Notes under the pieces: model-generated
What the model was told of the DNA's origin: nothing
Seen by the model: the letters and a program-made list of their open reading frames with translations, nothing else
The model's database searches: none
In this document: piece by piece, positions 9,615 through 18,927 of the stretch
Numbering within the stretch: the stretch's first letter is position 1
How the letters are laid out: the number at the start of each line of letters is the position of its first letter
NCBI RefSeq assembly: GCF_024505045.1
Contig: NZ_JANIBM010000013.1
Span: 42,919-106,918 of the forward strand
Source: Methylomonas aurea
Lineage (GTDB): Bacteria; Pseudomonadota; Gammaproteobacteria; Methylococcales; Methylomonadaceae
Direction: 5' to 3'
DNA: 64,000 bases
Translations under genes and position numbers: made by a program

Positions 9615-10490
9615 TCAAATCCGCGCCCGCCGGGCCCCGCCGAGGTTGCCGCATAAGGCCAGCAGTAAGGACAGGCAGCCGCCGATCGCCGCCGCGGACA
9701 GCTTTTCGTCGAACAGCATCACGCCCAACAGCAAGCCGATCACCGGCACCAGCAACGAGAACGGCGCGACCAGCGTGGCCGGGTAATGCCTGAGCAGCCG
9801 GTTCCAGCACAGCGTGCCGATCAGCAGCGCGCCCAGCGCCTGGTACAACACCGCCGCCAGCGCGCGGCCGGCGGCCTCCGCGGACAAATCCAGCATTTGT
9901 TGCGGCGATTCGAGCGCAGCGCTGAGCCCGCCCAAGATCACGGCCGGCGGCAATGAGGCCCAGGCGACGAAGGCCAGCGTGTCGGCGCGCAGGCCGTCGA
10001 CCGCCAAACGCCGGGCCACCAGGTTGCCGCTGGCCCAGCCGGCCGCGCCGAGCAGGCTGAAACCCAGCGCCGCGGCCGGCAAATCGGCGGAGCGGTAGGA
10101 CACGATCAAACAGACGCCGATAACGGCCAAGGCCAGTGCGAACAATTTTCGCCGGCTCAGCGATTCCCAGCCCAAGGCGACGCTGAACAGCAAGGTAAAA
10201 AACACCTGCAATTGCGCCAGCACCGAGCTCAGGCTGGTCGGCAAGCCGAAGCGCAAGGCCAGGAACAGGCCGGCGAATTGCACCACGCCCCAGCCGCAGC
10301 CGTAGAGCAACAGCATCCGCCAGCTGATGGCCGGCCGGCCGACGAACAGGATCAACAGCGCCACCACGGAAAAGCGCAGGCTGGCGAAGGCCAGCGGCGG
10401 CAAATCGTGCAAGCCCCAGCGGATCACGGCAAAACTGCCGCCCCAGACCAGCACGCAGAGCAAGGCCAGCAGCCCGTGTCGCAGTGCCAT
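9615..10490 (-). CDS. EamA/DMT-family inner-membrane exporter
   Basis: This 291-residue protein of about ten transmembrane helices is built from two EamA repeats (roughly residues 5-135 and 145-280). It is typical of the drug/metabolite transporter superfamily that exports amino acids or metabolites. The first helix carries CVLVWGGSFAVIRWGL, the family's usual opening. The ATG at 10490 was chosen because upstream in-frame sequence is the antisense of the VOC gene. The stop of the VOC gene lies only 4 bp upstream, so the two are probably one unit. A divergent LysR gene is a candidate regulator. The substrate cannot be told from sequence. Confidence 0.88.
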   Translation of the reverse strand: MALRHGLLALLCVLVWGGSFAVIRWGLHDLPPLAFASLRFSVVALLILFVGRPAISWRMLLLYGCGWGVVQFAGLFLALRFGLPTSLSSVLAQLQVFFTLLFSVALGWESLSRRKLFALALAVIGVCLIVSYRSADLPAAALGFSLLGAAGWASGNLVARRLAVDGLRADTLAFVAWASLPPAVILGGLSAALESPQQMLDLSAEAAGRALAAVLYQALGALLIGTLCWNRLLRHYPATLVAPFSLLVPVIGLLLGVMLFDEKLSAAAIGGCLSLLLALCGNLGGARRARI

Positions 10491-10494
10491 CGCC

Positions 10495-10923
10495 TCAGAC
10501 TCCGGTTTGCGCGCAGATGACCACCCGCCAGCCGTCCGGGTCCTCGAATGTGCGGCTCTTGTCCAGCCAGTACGGATTTTCCGGCGCCACTTCGCGGGCG
10601 CCGACCGCAGCCAGGCGCTGGTACAGGTCTTGCCGCTGTCCGGCGTCGAGCACGTACAGCACCAATAAATTATCCGGAGCCGGAATCCCGCACGGGCTGT
10701 CGCCGTGGTGTTGGGTAAATTCCAGATGATGGCTGCTGCCCGGTAAGCCAAACATGACGCCGTCGTAACCGGCGTGGCCGGCAAACGAGCCGATTACCGC
10801 CAGCCCCAGGCCGTCGCGGTAAAACCGGGTCACCGCGTCCAGTTGCCGGGTAGGGCGGGCGATCCGGACTTGGGCGACGCGCAAGCCGGCGTTGAATTCG
10901 AGTGCTGTAGAGTTATCTGCCAT
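10495..10923 (-). CDS. VOC-family (glyoxalase/dioxygenase-like) protein
   Basis: This is a 142-residue vicinal oxygen chelate domain protein. The RVAQVRIARPTRQLDAVTRF opening with FYRDGLGLAVIG is the usual first beta-alpha-beta-beta-beta module. HHLEFTQH gives possible metal ligands, and FEDPDGWRVVI closes the second module. Members bind divalent metals and include glyoxalases, dioxygenases and antibiotic-binding proteins; no specific reaction can be assigned. The start at 10923 is preceded by GCAGGAGA; an upstream in-frame ATG would add 21 unconvincing residues. It sits directly upstream of the EamA exporter and divergently from a LysR regulator 95 bp away. Confidence 0.85.
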   Translation of the reverse strand: MADNSTALEFNAGLRVAQVRIARPTRQLDAVTRFYRDGLGLAVIGSFAGHAGYDGVMFGLPGSSHHLEFTQHHGDSPCGIPAPDNLLVLYVLDAGQRQDLYQRLAAVGAREVAPENPYWLDKSRTFEDPDGWRVVICAQTGV

Positions 10924-11018
10924 GGCGGTCTCCTGCGCTTTAGCGTTCGGAAAATGGGACGTGGCTGAGTTTCGGATATTATTCAAAGTAATTGAAATGA
11001 AGAAATGGCAATAGCGCT

Positions 11019-11927
11019 ATGAATCCGGTGCATGACTTGCGGCATATCGATTTGAACCTGCTGGTGGTGCTGGACGCGTTACTGGCCGAGCGCCATATTT
11101 CCCGCGCCGCGCAACGGCTGGCAATGACGCAGCCGGCGGTCAGCCATGCTTTGAACCGGTTGCGCGATCTGTTCGCCGACCCGTTGCTGGTGCGGGTCGG
11201 CAACGAAATGCGGTTGACGGCCAGAGCCGCCGCCTTGGCGCAACCGTTGGCCGACGCGCTGGCTCAGGTGCGTAACGTCGTCGCGGCCGGGGCTTTCGAG
11301 CCGCAACGCTGCCGGCGTTGCTTTCGTTTGGGAATCAGCGACTACGGATCGGCGGTGGTCTTGCCCGGCCTGGTGCGACGGCTGCGCCAAATCGCACCCG
11401 GCGTCGATTTGCAGTTGTCGCAACATTCCCGGCTGGAAACCTTGCGCCAAGTGGCGGAAGGGGAGCTCGACGCGGCGCTCGGCGTGTTTCCGATGCTGGC
11501 CGAGGGCCTGCAAGCCGACGTATTGTTTCAGGAGCATTTCGTCGTACTGACCGACCGCAACAACCTGCCGGTTACGGCCAAACTGACGCTGGATCATTAT
11601 CTGCAGGCGCCGCACGTGCACGTCTCGGTGCAGGGCATGCACCACAGCCACGTCGATACCGCGTTGGCCGCGCGCGGTCTGCGCCGCCGCATCGCCGTGA
11701 TCATGCCGCATTTTACCGTCGCCGCCGCCTTGCTCGCCGGCACCGACCTGGTTTTGACGGTCGCTTTCCGCGCCGTCGCCGGATCGGCTTTACCGGCCAA
11801 TCTGATCATGCTGGAACCGCCGCTACCCATCCCACCGTTCGATTTCGCAGCGATCTGGCGGACGGGGGTAGAAGCCAATCCGGAGTTGGCGTGGTTGCGT
11901 GGGGAGATTCGGGCGCTTGGGGGGTGA
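11019..11927 (+). CDS. LysR-family transcriptional regulator
   Basis: The 302-residue product has an N-terminal winged helix-turn-helix (residues 7-65; LDALLAERHISRAAQRLAMT with QPAVSHALNRLR) and a periplasmic-binding-like effector domain (about residues 90-300). The DLRHIDLNLLVVLDALL opening resembles the NodD/PcpR branch of LysR proteins. It is divergent from the VOC-EamA pair with a 95-bp shared promoter region, the classic layout for a LysR regulator and its target, so control of that pair is a reasonable inference. The effector is unknown. Confidence 0.93.
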   Translation: MNPVHDLRHIDLNLLVVLDALLAERHISRAAQRLAMTQPAVSHALNRLRDLFADPLLVRVGNEMRLTARAAALAQPLADALAQVRNVVAAGAFEPQRCRRCFRLGISDYGSAVVLPGLVRRLRQIAPGVDLQLSQHSRLETLRQVAEGELDAALGVFPMLAEGLQADVLFQEHFVVLTDRNNLPVTAKLTLDHYLQAPHVHVSVQGMHHSHVDTALAARGLRRRIAVIMPHFTVAAALLAGTDLVLTVAFRAVAGSALPANLIMLEPPLPIPPFDFAAIWRTGVEANPELAWLRGEIRALGG

Positions 11928-12296
11928 GCTGGCAATTGTTGGCTACTTGCCGAGCAGTTTATTCAAGGATACGTAATTTGCAGAAGCGCCTGTCAGTATA
12001 TTTTGGCTGAGTTCGGCTAATACCAGACTGTCGCGCATCGGTTTTAATGGCCGCAGCGGGGTGAATGCCATGACAGGGGCTGTTTTTCCGTCGCCTTGAT
12101 GCTGCGCCAGCAAGGTCGAGGGGGAGGCTGTCAATGATTTGGTTTGTCGCCTAATCCAGGTGTAGGGTAATCATCGCGTACCATTAGAAGACCATCATGT
12201 TAGCGAGGACCTGAAGGTACGCGGTGCGTACCCTACGTGGCTTAGCGAAATGTCCGATCTAACCTCTCGTAGTCTCCGTAGAGATTAGTAAGTAGT
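11928..12296. other. intergenic region with a REP-like palindrome
   Basis: No gene is supported here. A 63-codon minus-strand frame (11943-12134) lacks a signal, a ribosome-binding site or recognisable residues. The only structure I see is the palindrome at 12216-12232 described separately. Confidence 0.5.
12213..12239 (+). repeat. REP-like element, copy 1
   Basis: A 7-bp inverted repeat GGTACGC/GCGTACC with a 3-bp centre is followed by CTACG. A similar unit, AGGTACGCAATGCGT followed by CCCTACG, occurs in reverse orientation at 18922-18947. Two copies at intergenic boundaries suggest a dispersed extragenic palindrome. Confidence 0.5.
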
Positions 12297-13121
12297 CTAT
12301 TGGATTTCATTAGCTGGCTGATTCTTAAAATGAGTGGTAACGAAACTAATGCAGTCGCCCTGGTTCTTAAATATGCCGTAATTCTGCCAACCATTTTTTT
12401 TACAGTCGTTTTTAGACAACTTAACACTACCAACGGTAAAACCGTAATTACCACCAATACCGTTGTTACCCTCTGCCGAATCCGTCCAAGAAATTTCTTT
12501 CACTAATCCGTGGAACTGTACGATGCCATTCCCTTCTACTCCATAAACGGTGTTACCATTTACCGTGATTGACTCACTGCCGGCAAATACATAATTACCT
12601 TGCGCCGCATTTGCTGGCCCACCCACTACCAATTCCGGTTTCAAATTGAAGGTAAACGAGTCCGGACCCGGGTTAGTGATGTTACCAAGACTCCAGATGG
12701 CGATATAGGGGTTCAATACCGGTTCCGAAAAAACAATTTTATTTTCTTGAGGAAAATTCCCCTGTATCAAAATAATATCGCCCACGGAGTCCGGTGTATT
12801 AAGCGAATCGACAACATTGAATGAGGCTTCAGGCACCCAGCCCCAAAATTTTCCGTTTGTATATGTGCTTGCGACATTATTATCTACCGGCGGGTGATTA
12901 ATTTCTCCGTATACTTCCCCAAAATAATCTACGATAGTGCGAGTGCTGCGCAATATACCATGAGCCTTGCCCGGATTGCCTGTTTCGGCTGTATTCCAGT
13001 CTGTCCATTCCGCTGCTCCAGTGTAAACGCCACTAAAATGCGAATTATCTGTTGCATATCCCATGCTGGAAACGAGAAGTGCAGCCAGACTAATTAAATG
13101 TGACTTAATATTTCTGCTCAT
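12297..13121 (-). CDS. secreted protein of unknown function with C-terminal Cys motif
   Basis: The 274-residue product has a signal peptide (NIKSHLISLAALLVSSMGYA, cleavage after GYA). The mature part is rich in Asn, Gly and Thr and probably beta-structured. Near the C-terminus is KNDCKKNGWQNYGIFKNQGD followed by CISFV, a two-cysteine motif found at the end of many otherwise unrelated secreted bacterial proteins. The ATG at 13121 was chosen because AAAAGG lies 9 nt upstream; a TTG at 13130 abuts that site. The gene is AT-richer than its neighbours and stands alone between two large non-coding gaps, suggesting acquisition. I cannot assign a role. Confidence 0.75.
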   Translation of the reverse strand: MSRNIKSHLISLAALLVSSMGYATDNSHFSGVYTGAAEWTDWNTAETGNPGKAHGILRSTRTIVDYFGEVYGEINHPPVDNNVASTYTNGKFWGWVPEASFNVVDSLNTPDSVGDIILIQGNFPQENKIVFSEPVLNPYIAIWSLGNITNPGPDSFTFNLKPELVVGGPANAAQGNYVFAGSESITVNGNTVYGVEGNGIVQFHGLVKEISWTDSAEGNNGIGGNYGFTVGSVKLSKNDCKKNGWQNYGIFKNQGDCISFVTTHFKNQPANEIQ

Positions 13122-13513
13122 AAAATTCAACCTTTTGACAAAAAAATATGACGTTTCCTAAGTAACTTCCGGCAGTTTGGTTTTTCCGAATCAGAAGTCA
13201 AAAACTTTTTTGTTTTTTACATTAAATTAACTATTACCACAATGCGTATAAATACTTATGTTATGATTTTTCATCTTTAACAGGTTGTTGGTTTTCTATA
13301 TTTGTCAAGGTGGGTAATCTATATTTAGCTGATGAGGTTGAAAATATCACGGAATATAGTTGTTTTTTAACCAAACTAACGCCTAATAAACTGTTTTTCA
13401 ATAAACGGATAATAATTAATTTTCAAGCTGTGTTTCACACTGTTCAATCCAGTCATACAAATTATGGTAATGAATATGGCGTTTCGGTTCTGCCGAATCC
13501 TATTCAGCCCGCA
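13122..13513. other. AT-rich intergenic region
   Basis: About 390 bp of AT-rich DNA should carry the promoter of the secreted protein gene. A 99-codon plus-strand frame (13310-13609) overlaps the SRPBCC gene antisense and has no coding character. I see no repeat or RNA structure. Confidence 0.4.
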
Positions 13514-13948
13514 TTATTGCTGCTCCGCTCGGTCTTTCAGCGCCTGATTCATCGCTGCAAAACCGGGCAGCACGTCGCGTTGCAAGCCGGCGGCGAAAAG
13601 TGGGATTAGCAGTCCGCTGAAACGCTCGCTGTGGCGGAAGCGGATTTTGTCGGCGGCCAGCGGGTCGATGGTAAACCGGTGCTCGCCGTCGAATAGGCCG
13701 GGGACTAGAACCCGGCCCAGCCATTTCAGTTCCCGTTCCGGCTCCACAGTAATGACGATGGGTTGGAATTTCATGGTTTTGCCGGCCTGGATGTGCACTT
13801 GCAAGCGGCTGCCGACTTTGGCTTCGCCGGAAATGGCGCGGACGAACGGGTTCCAGGCCGGGTAGGCGGCAAAGTCCGACAAAATAGCCCAGACTTTGGC
13901 GGCCGGAGCGGCGATTTCGATTTCGGTATCGATTTGGTAATGAAACAT
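13514..13948 (-). CDS. SRPBCC-family (START-like) lipid/ligand-binding protein
   Basis: This 144-residue protein has the polyketide cyclase/SRPBCC pattern: a first strand TEIEIAAPAAKVWAILSDFA, then YPAWNPFVRAI, a middle ERELKWLGRVLVPGLFDGEH and a long C-terminal helix (FAAMNQALKDRAEQQ). Members form a helix-grip cavity for hydrophobic ligands, and many are single-domain cytosolic proteins of unknown role. The ATG at 13948 was chosen because the family starts with this first strand; the upstream extension is basic and Pro-rich. The neighbours are unrelated and divergent. Confidence 0.82.
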   Translation of the reverse strand: MFHYQIDTEIEIAAPAAKVWAILSDFAAYPAWNPFVRAISGEAKVGSRLQVHIQAGKTMKFQPIVITVEPERELKWLGRVLVPGLFDGEHRFTIDPLAADKIRFRHSERFSGLLIPLFAAGLQRDVLPGFAAMNQALKDRAEQQ

Positions 13949-14136
13949 GGCGGGTTTGCTGGGTCGGGTTGCGAAGCTTGGCTTTGGCCGACGGTATGCC
14001 CGATCCGGATTAGTGTATATCATCGCTGTCGGACGGGGGCCGTATCGGACATTAACGGCCCGGTCCGAACAACGGGCGCGCCGGCAGGTAACACGCTAGC
14101 GGTCGCATTTAATCTACGACAAGGAATCTACCGCAT

Positions 14137-14667
14137 TTGGCCGCACTGATCGACACCCTGGATTTGCACAGCCTGGCCTATGCGGTCGGCAGTATCGGCA
14201 TCGTGCTGGAGTGGCGTGCCTACTGGTTGCCGGGCGGCCGGGCGTTTCGGCGCTGGTCGGCGGCCGGCGCCTTGTTTTGGGCCGGCCAGTATTTTTTACT
14301 GAATGCCTGGACTGCCGGCTTGAACATGGCCGGCACCGCGTTGCGCACGTTGTTATCCGCTTACGTGACCCACGGGGCCGGCAAACATTGGACGGCGGCG
14401 GGCTTTACTTTGGCGTTCGCCGCGTTCACCGCATTTTCCTGGCAGGGGCCGATATCGTTGGCGCCGGGCTTTGCGACCATCAATACCACCGTCGCGTTGT
14501 TTTATCTGGACAATCGGCGCATGCGCATGGCCTTGCTGGCGTCCAGCCTGGCCTGGATCGGCAACGACCTGTATTGGCAGGCCTGGCCGGCGTTGCTGGC
14601 CGAGAGTGTGGCCATGCTGGTCAATATTCGGACCATCGTCGGTTTACATCGGCAAGACTCGGTTTAG
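14137..14667 (+). CDS. YgjV-like inner-membrane protein
   Basis: A 176-residue protein with about five or six hydrophobic helices. The layout (VGSIGIVLEWRAYWLPGGRA, then FWAGQYFLLNAWTAGLN, LRTLLSAYVTH and a C-terminal SVAMLVNIRTIVGLH) fits the YgjV family of putative inner-membrane proteins of unknown function. The start is TTG at 14137 with AAGGA eleven bases upstream. The 3' end overlaps the end of the convergent alcohol dehydrogenase gene by 4 bp, so no dedicated terminator fits between them. Confidence 0.75.
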   Translation: MAALIDTLDLHSLAYAVGSIGIVLEWRAYWLPGGRAFRRWSAAGALFWAGQYFLLNAWTAGLNMAGTALRTLLSAYVTHGAGKHWTAAGFTLAFAAFTAFSWQGPISLAPGFATINTTVALFYLDNRRMRMALLASSLAWIGNDLYWQAWPALLAESVAMLVNIRTIVGLHRQDSV

Positions 14668-15623
14668 CGCCGCAGCAGAATTTTACGCACGCCGGGCTGG
14701 GCGGCATGGGCGAACGCGGCGACGCCGTCGCGCAACGGGTATTCGCCGTCTATCAAAGTCTCCACCGGCACGGCGCCTTTCGCCAATAACGCCACCGCCT
14801 CAGCGAACGGCCCGCAGCGCGAGCCGAGTAGCGTAATTTCGGCGACGACGATTTTGCTTAAATCCAGCGCCGCGCCGGCGGCGAAGGTGCTTTTCAATAC
14901 CAGCGTGCCGCGCGGTCGGGTCAGGCGCAGCGCTGCCGTAAAGCCGGCGGCGTTGCCGCTGGCATCGACCACGCAATCGAAACGGTTGTCCGGGCAATCG
15001 GCGGCCAGACCGGTCTGCAAGCCCCAAGCCGCCGGTAAAGCCAGCGAAGCCGGCGTCCGGCCCAGCATCACGACGTCGTGGCCGGCCAGGGCCAGCACTT
15101 TGCCGATCAACAGGCCGAGCCGGCCCGGACCAACCACGGCGATTTCGCCGGCCGGCCACTGCGGCAGTTGCTTGGCTACGCGTAACGCCGCCGCCAGCGG
15201 TTCGGTGAACACAGCCGCCCGATCCGGTACCGCGTCGGGAATGCGCTGCAGGTTGCGAATCGGCAGGGTCAGATAGTCGGCGAAGGCGCCGTGTTGGCCG
15301 CGGATGCCCAGCACGCGCCGGTTCGGGCAATGTTCCGGGCCGTGTTGCAGACATTCCTGGCAAGTTTGGCAACCGATGTTGATGCTGCCGACCACTCGTT
15401 GTTGCAGCCAAGCGTCGTGTTGCGGGTTGCCGACTGCCACCACGCGGCCGACGAATTCGTGGCCGGGAATGCCGCGGAAGCCGGCATAACCTTGCGCCAA
15501 TTCCAGATCGGTGGCGCAGATGCCGGCCAGACGCAGTTCGATCAAGGCGGCGTCCGCTGCCGGCACCGGCTCGGCAAAGTCGGTACGGTAGGCCAAGGTG
15601 TCGGATAAAACCAGTGCTTGCAT
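14664..15623 (-). CDS. zinc-dependent medium-chain alcohol dehydrogenase
   Basis: The 319-residue product is a medium-chain dehydrogenase/reductase. The catalytic zinc ligand block GHEFVGRVVAVG is preceded by GICATDLEL. The structural zinc lobe has spaced cysteines (CQTCQECLQHGPEHC), and the Rossmann motif is VVGPGRLGLLIG. These enzymes oxidise alcohols or polyols with NAD(P). At 319 residues it is slightly shorter than the usual 340-370. It starts at 15623, with the divergent PaaK-like gene starting at 15729. The substrate is unknown; a pathway link with the divergent acyl-CoA ligase-like gene is possible but unproven. Confidence 0.9.
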   Translation of the reverse strand: MQALVLSDTLAYRTDFAEPVPAADAALIELRLAGICATDLELAQGYAGFRGIPGHEFVGRVVAVGNPQHDAWLQQRVVGSINIGCQTCQECLQHGPEHCPNRRVLGIRGQHGAFADYLTLPIRNLQRIPDAVPDRAAVFTEPLAAALRVAKQLPQWPAGEIAVVGPGRLGLLIGKVLALAGHDVVMLGRTPASLALPAAWGLQTGLAADCPDNRFDCVVDASGNAAGFTAALRLTRPRGTLVLKSTFAAGAALDLSKIVVAEITLLGSRCGPFAEAVALLAKGAVPVETLIDGEYPLRDGVAAFAHAAQPGVRKILLRR

Positions 15624-15728
15624 GATCGGTACGCCGGACGAGGAAAAGCCGATTATCGCGCAAATGCGGGGCGGGTTGAGCCGGGATGGCGCTACAATCT
15701 GGCTTCGACTTTTTCCGTGGGGATTGCC

Positions 15729-17234
15729 ATGTCCGATTTTCCGCTGCCGCCCGCCGCCGAATCGTTCGATCGGTTCGTCAATACGCCGCTCGATCGCTTG
15801 CTGGCCGAAAACGCCGAGCTGGATGTCCGGCACAAGTTTTTGCAATTGTTCAAACGCTGCGCCGCCGAGGTGCCAGCCTACCGCGATTTTCTGGCCGCGC
15901 GACAGGTCGACCCAGCGCAGGTCAACGATTATGCGGCGTTCAACAATCTGCCGTTGATGGGCAAGGCCGATTACATGCAGGCCTATCCGCTACCGCAACG
16001 CTGCTTCGGTGGCAGCTTGCACGGCGCGGACCGGGTGGCGGTGTCGTCCGGTTCCACCGGCAAGCCGACCTTCTGGCCGCGCGCCGCCGCCGACGAATTG
16101 GAGGTAGCGCTGCGTTTCGAGCAAGTGTTTGCCGACAGCTTTCAAGCTGATCGGCGTAGCACTTTGGCGGTGGTGTGTTTTGCCTTGGGCAATTGGGTCG
16201 GCGGCATCTTTACCACCTCCTGCTGCTGGCATCTGGCGCGCAAGGGCTATCCGCTGATGGTGGCGACGCCGGGCAACAACAAGGCTGAGATTCTGCGGGT
16301 GGTGCGCGAATTGGCGCCGCACTTCGCACAAACCGTGTTGCTGGGCTATCCGCCGTTCGTCAAGGACGTGATCGACGCCGGCATCGCCGAAGGCATGGAG
16401 TGGGCAAAGTACCGGCCCAAGCTGGTATTCGCCGGCGAAGTGTTCAGCGAGGAATGGCGCAGCTTGCTGGCCCGACGCACCGGCTCTCCAGATATTTGCT
16501 GCGACAGTGCGTCGTTGTACGGCACCGCCGACGGCGGCGTGCTGGGTAACGAAACCCCTTACAGCGTCGCGATCCGGCGTTGGCTGGCCGACCGGCCGGA
16601 TGCGGCCCGGGCCTTGTTCGGCGAGTCGCGCCTACCGACCCTGGTGCAATACGATCCGGCCAGCCGCTTTTTTGAATTGCACGACGGTACCCTGGTGGTA
16701 TCCGGCGCATCCAGCGTACCGCTGCTGCGCTACCACATCGCCGACAAGGGCGGCTTGGTCGCGTTCGCCGAGATGCGGGATTTTTTAAGCCGATACGGCG
16801 TAACATCGCCTACCGATCTGGGCTTGCCGGCCGACTTTCGGCCGCGGGAGTTGCCGTTCGTGTTCGTGTTCGGCCGGGCCGATTTCACGGTGTCTTATTA
16901 CGGCGCCAATATTTATCCGGAGAACGTGACGGTCGGTTTGGAGCAGCCGCAGATCGCGGCCTGGGCCACCGGCAAGTTCGTGTTGCAGACCCGGGAAACC
17001 GCCGACGGCGACAAGGAACTGCAGATTGCGGTGGAACTGTTGCCCGGCGTGGAGCCGACCGCGGAAATGGTGCCGGCCATCGCCGAATCGGTCAAAGCCC
17101 AATTGCTGCGCTTGAACAGCGAGTTCGCCCATTACACGCCAACCGAACGCCAGTTACCGCAGATCACGCTGCACGGCTTCGGCGATGCCGAATATTTCCC
17201 GGTCGGCGTCAAACATCGTTATACCCGGCGTTGA
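15729..17234 (+). CDS. PaaK-like AMP-forming acyl-CoA ligase
   Basis: A 501-residue adenylate-forming enzyme of the phenylacetate-CoA ligase type. The P-loop-like motif VAVSSGSTGKPTFWPR lies near residues 97-112. CCDSASLYGTADGGVLGNET corresponds to the A4/A5 region, and VFGRADFTVSYYGANIYPEN matches the hinge. Family members adenylate a carboxylate, then transfer it to CoA. I chose the ATG at 15729 (GTGGGGATTGCC upstream) over the longer frame because the extension lies in the divergent promoter region. The length is longer than classical PaaK (about 440), so the substrate may not be phenylacetate. No other aromatic catabolism genes are nearby. Confidence 0.85.
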   Translation: MSDFPLPPAAESFDRFVNTPLDRLLAENAELDVRHKFLQLFKRCAAEVPAYRDFLAARQVDPAQVNDYAAFNNLPLMGKADYMQAYPLPQRCFGGSLHGADRVAVSSGSTGKPTFWPRAAADELEVALRFEQVFADSFQADRRSTLAVVCFALGNWVGGIFTTSCCWHLARKGYPLMVATPGNNKAEILRVVRELAPHFAQTVLLGYPPFVKDVIDAGIAEGMEWAKYRPKLVFAGEVFSEEWRSLLARRTGSPDICCDSASLYGTADGGVLGNETPYSVAIRRWLADRPDAARALFGESRLPTLVQYDPASRFFELHDGTLVVSGASSVPLLRYHIADKGGLVAFAEMRDFLSRYGVTSPTDLGLPADFRPRELPFVFVFGRADFTVSYYGANIYPENVTVGLEQPQIAAWATGKFVLQTRETADGDKELQIAVELLPGVEPTAEMVPAIAESVKAQLLRLNSEFAHYTPTERQLPQITLHGFGDAEYFPVGVKHRYTRR

Positions 17235-17379
17235 CGGCCGGGGGCAGGCGGCGAATCCGGCCGCAAATTGCAAAGCGGGTGCCGGTTGAGGGACAATAAC
17301 CGGTCAAGCCCGGCGGCGATAGGCGCGCAATTGCGTTTCGCCGCCGGGCGCAATACCTCGACCAACACCGACGAAAACC

Positions 17380-18927
17380 ATGTCTACATCGGCCAGACAC
17401 ATTCAATTGATGGATACGACGCTGCGCGACGGCGAGCAAACCCAGGGCGTGGCTTTCACGCCGATGGAGAAAGTCAGCATTGCCAAAGCCTTGTTGCAAA
17501 ACCTGCGCGTCGACCGGATCGAGGTGGCGTCGGCCAGGGTGTCGGAAGGCGAGAAGGAAGCGGTGACGCTGATCAACCAGTGGGCGCGGCAGGAAGGTTT
17601 TGCCGAGCGCGTCGAAGTGCTGGGTTTTGTCGACCACACCCGCAGCGTGGATTGGATCAAATCCACCGGCGGCCAAGTTATCAATCTGCTGGCCAAGGGC
17701 AGCGAGAAACATTGCCGCGAGCAACTCGGCAAGACCCTGGACCAACACAGCGCCGACGTGTTGCAAACCATCGGCTATGCCCATGAGCAAGGTTTGAAGG
17801 TCAACGTCTATCTGGAGGATTGGTCCAACGGCTACAAGGACAGCCCGGATTATGTCTATGGTCTGATGGACCGGCTGCGGCAAAGCCCGGTCAGCCATTT
17901 CATGCTGCCGGATACCTTGGGCGTGATGGCGCCGGACGAAGTGTTCGCCAGCTTCAGCGATATGTGCCAGCGTTATCCGGAAGTGCAATTCGATTTCCAT
18001 CCGCACAACGATTACGGTTTGGCGACAGCCAACGTGATGGCGGCGGTGCGGGCCGGCGTCAGCGCGGTGCACTGCACCGTCAATTGCCTGGGCGAGCGGG
18101 CAGGTAACGCCTCGCTGGCGGAAGTGGCCGTGGTGTTGCGCGACAAGATGGGGCTGGAATTGGCAATCGACGAAAACCATCTGGTGCGGATCAGCGACAT
18201 GGTGGAAAACTTTTCCGGCAAGCGGGTCGCGGCCAACGCACCCATCGTCGGCGCCGACGTTTTTACTCAGACCGCCGGCATCCACGCCGACGGCGACCAG
18301 AAGGGCGGTTTGTACAAAACCAAACTCGGTCCGGAACGCTTCTCGCGCACCCGCAGTTACGCACTGGGCAAAATGAGCGGCAAAGCCTCGCTGAAGAAAA
18401 ATCTCGAGCAACTGGAGCTCGATCTTTCCGAGGAAGATCAAAAGAAAGTGCTGGCGCGCATTGTCAGCATCGGCGATTCCAAGCAGACCATCACCACCGA
18501 TGATCTGCCGTTCATCATCGCCGACGTGCTGGAAAGCAAGAGCTACCAGCACATCAAATTACTGGCTTGCTCGATCAACAGCGGGCTGGATTTGCCGTCC
18601 ACGGTGAGTATCCGGGTCGATGTCAAAGGCGACAAGCACCAGGCCACCGGTGCCGGTAGCGGCGGTTTCGACGCTTTTATTGACGCCATCGGCAAGGTAC
18701 TGGAACATTACGAGTATCGGCTGCCGACGCTGGCCGATTTCGAAATCCGCATCCCGAAAGGCGGCCATACCAGCGCGCTGACCGAGTGCGTAATCACCTG
18801 GGACTGCGGCAACGAGTTGCGCAAGACCCGCGGCGTCCACGTCAACCAAGTGTTTGCCGGCATTTTGGCGACGATCAAATTGATCAACATTCAATTACAC
18901 GAGATGGCTGCCAGCCCAAAGGCGTAG
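17380..18927 (+). CDS. cimA: (R)-citramalate synthase, Leptospira type
   Basis: This enzyme condenses pyruvate with acetyl-CoA to (R)-citramalate, the threonine-independent route to isoleucine. The 515-residue product has a TIM barrel with the TLRDGEQ motif (Arg16, Asp17), the metal histidines in FHPHNDYG and a C-terminal LeuA-type regulatory domain (about residues 390-510). It aligns without gaps through its first 150 residues to my recollection of Leptospira interrogans CimA. It keeps that enzyme's pyruvate-pocket residues Leu81 (LGFVD), Leu104 (INLLAKG) and Tyr144 (NVYLEDW). 2-isopropylmalate synthase is the alternative, but these residues argue against it. leuB, whose product also acts in the citramalate route, lies 4 kb downstream. 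Confidence 0.85.
   Translation: MSTSARHIQLMDTTLRDGEQTQGVAFTPMEKVSIAKALLQNLRVDRIEVASARVSEGEKEAVTLINQWARQEGFAERVEVLGFVDHTRSVDWIKSTGGQVINLLAKGSEKHCREQLGKTLDQHSADVLQTIGYAHEQGLKVNVYLEDWSNGYKDSPDYVYGLMDRLRQSPVSHFMLPDTLGVMAPDEVFASFSDMCQRYPEVQFDFHPHNDYGLATANVMAAVRAGVSAVHCTVNCLGERAGNASLAEVAVVLRDKMGLELAIDENHLVRISDMVENFSGKRVAANAPIVGADVFTQTAGIHADGDQKGGLYKTKLGPERFSRTRSYALGKMSGKASLKKNLEQLELDLSEEDQKKVLARIVSIGDSKQTITTDDLPFIIADVLESKSYQHIKLLACSINSGLDLPSTVSIRVDVKGDKHQATGAGSGGFDAFIDAIGKVLEHYEYRLPTLADFEIRIPKGGHTSALTECVITWDCGNELRKTRGVHVNQVFAGILATIKLINIQLHEMAASPKA

Noticed and set aside
11943..12134. 63-codon minus-strand gene
   Set aside because: No ribosome-binding site, signal or recognisable residues; probably chance.
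13310..13609. 99-codon plus-strand gene in AT-rich DNA
   Set aside because: Overlaps the SRPBCC gene antisense and has no coding character.
17380..18927. 2-isopropylmalate synthase (leuA)
   Set aside because: Pocket residues at positions 81, 104 and 144 match the citramalate synthase type instead.
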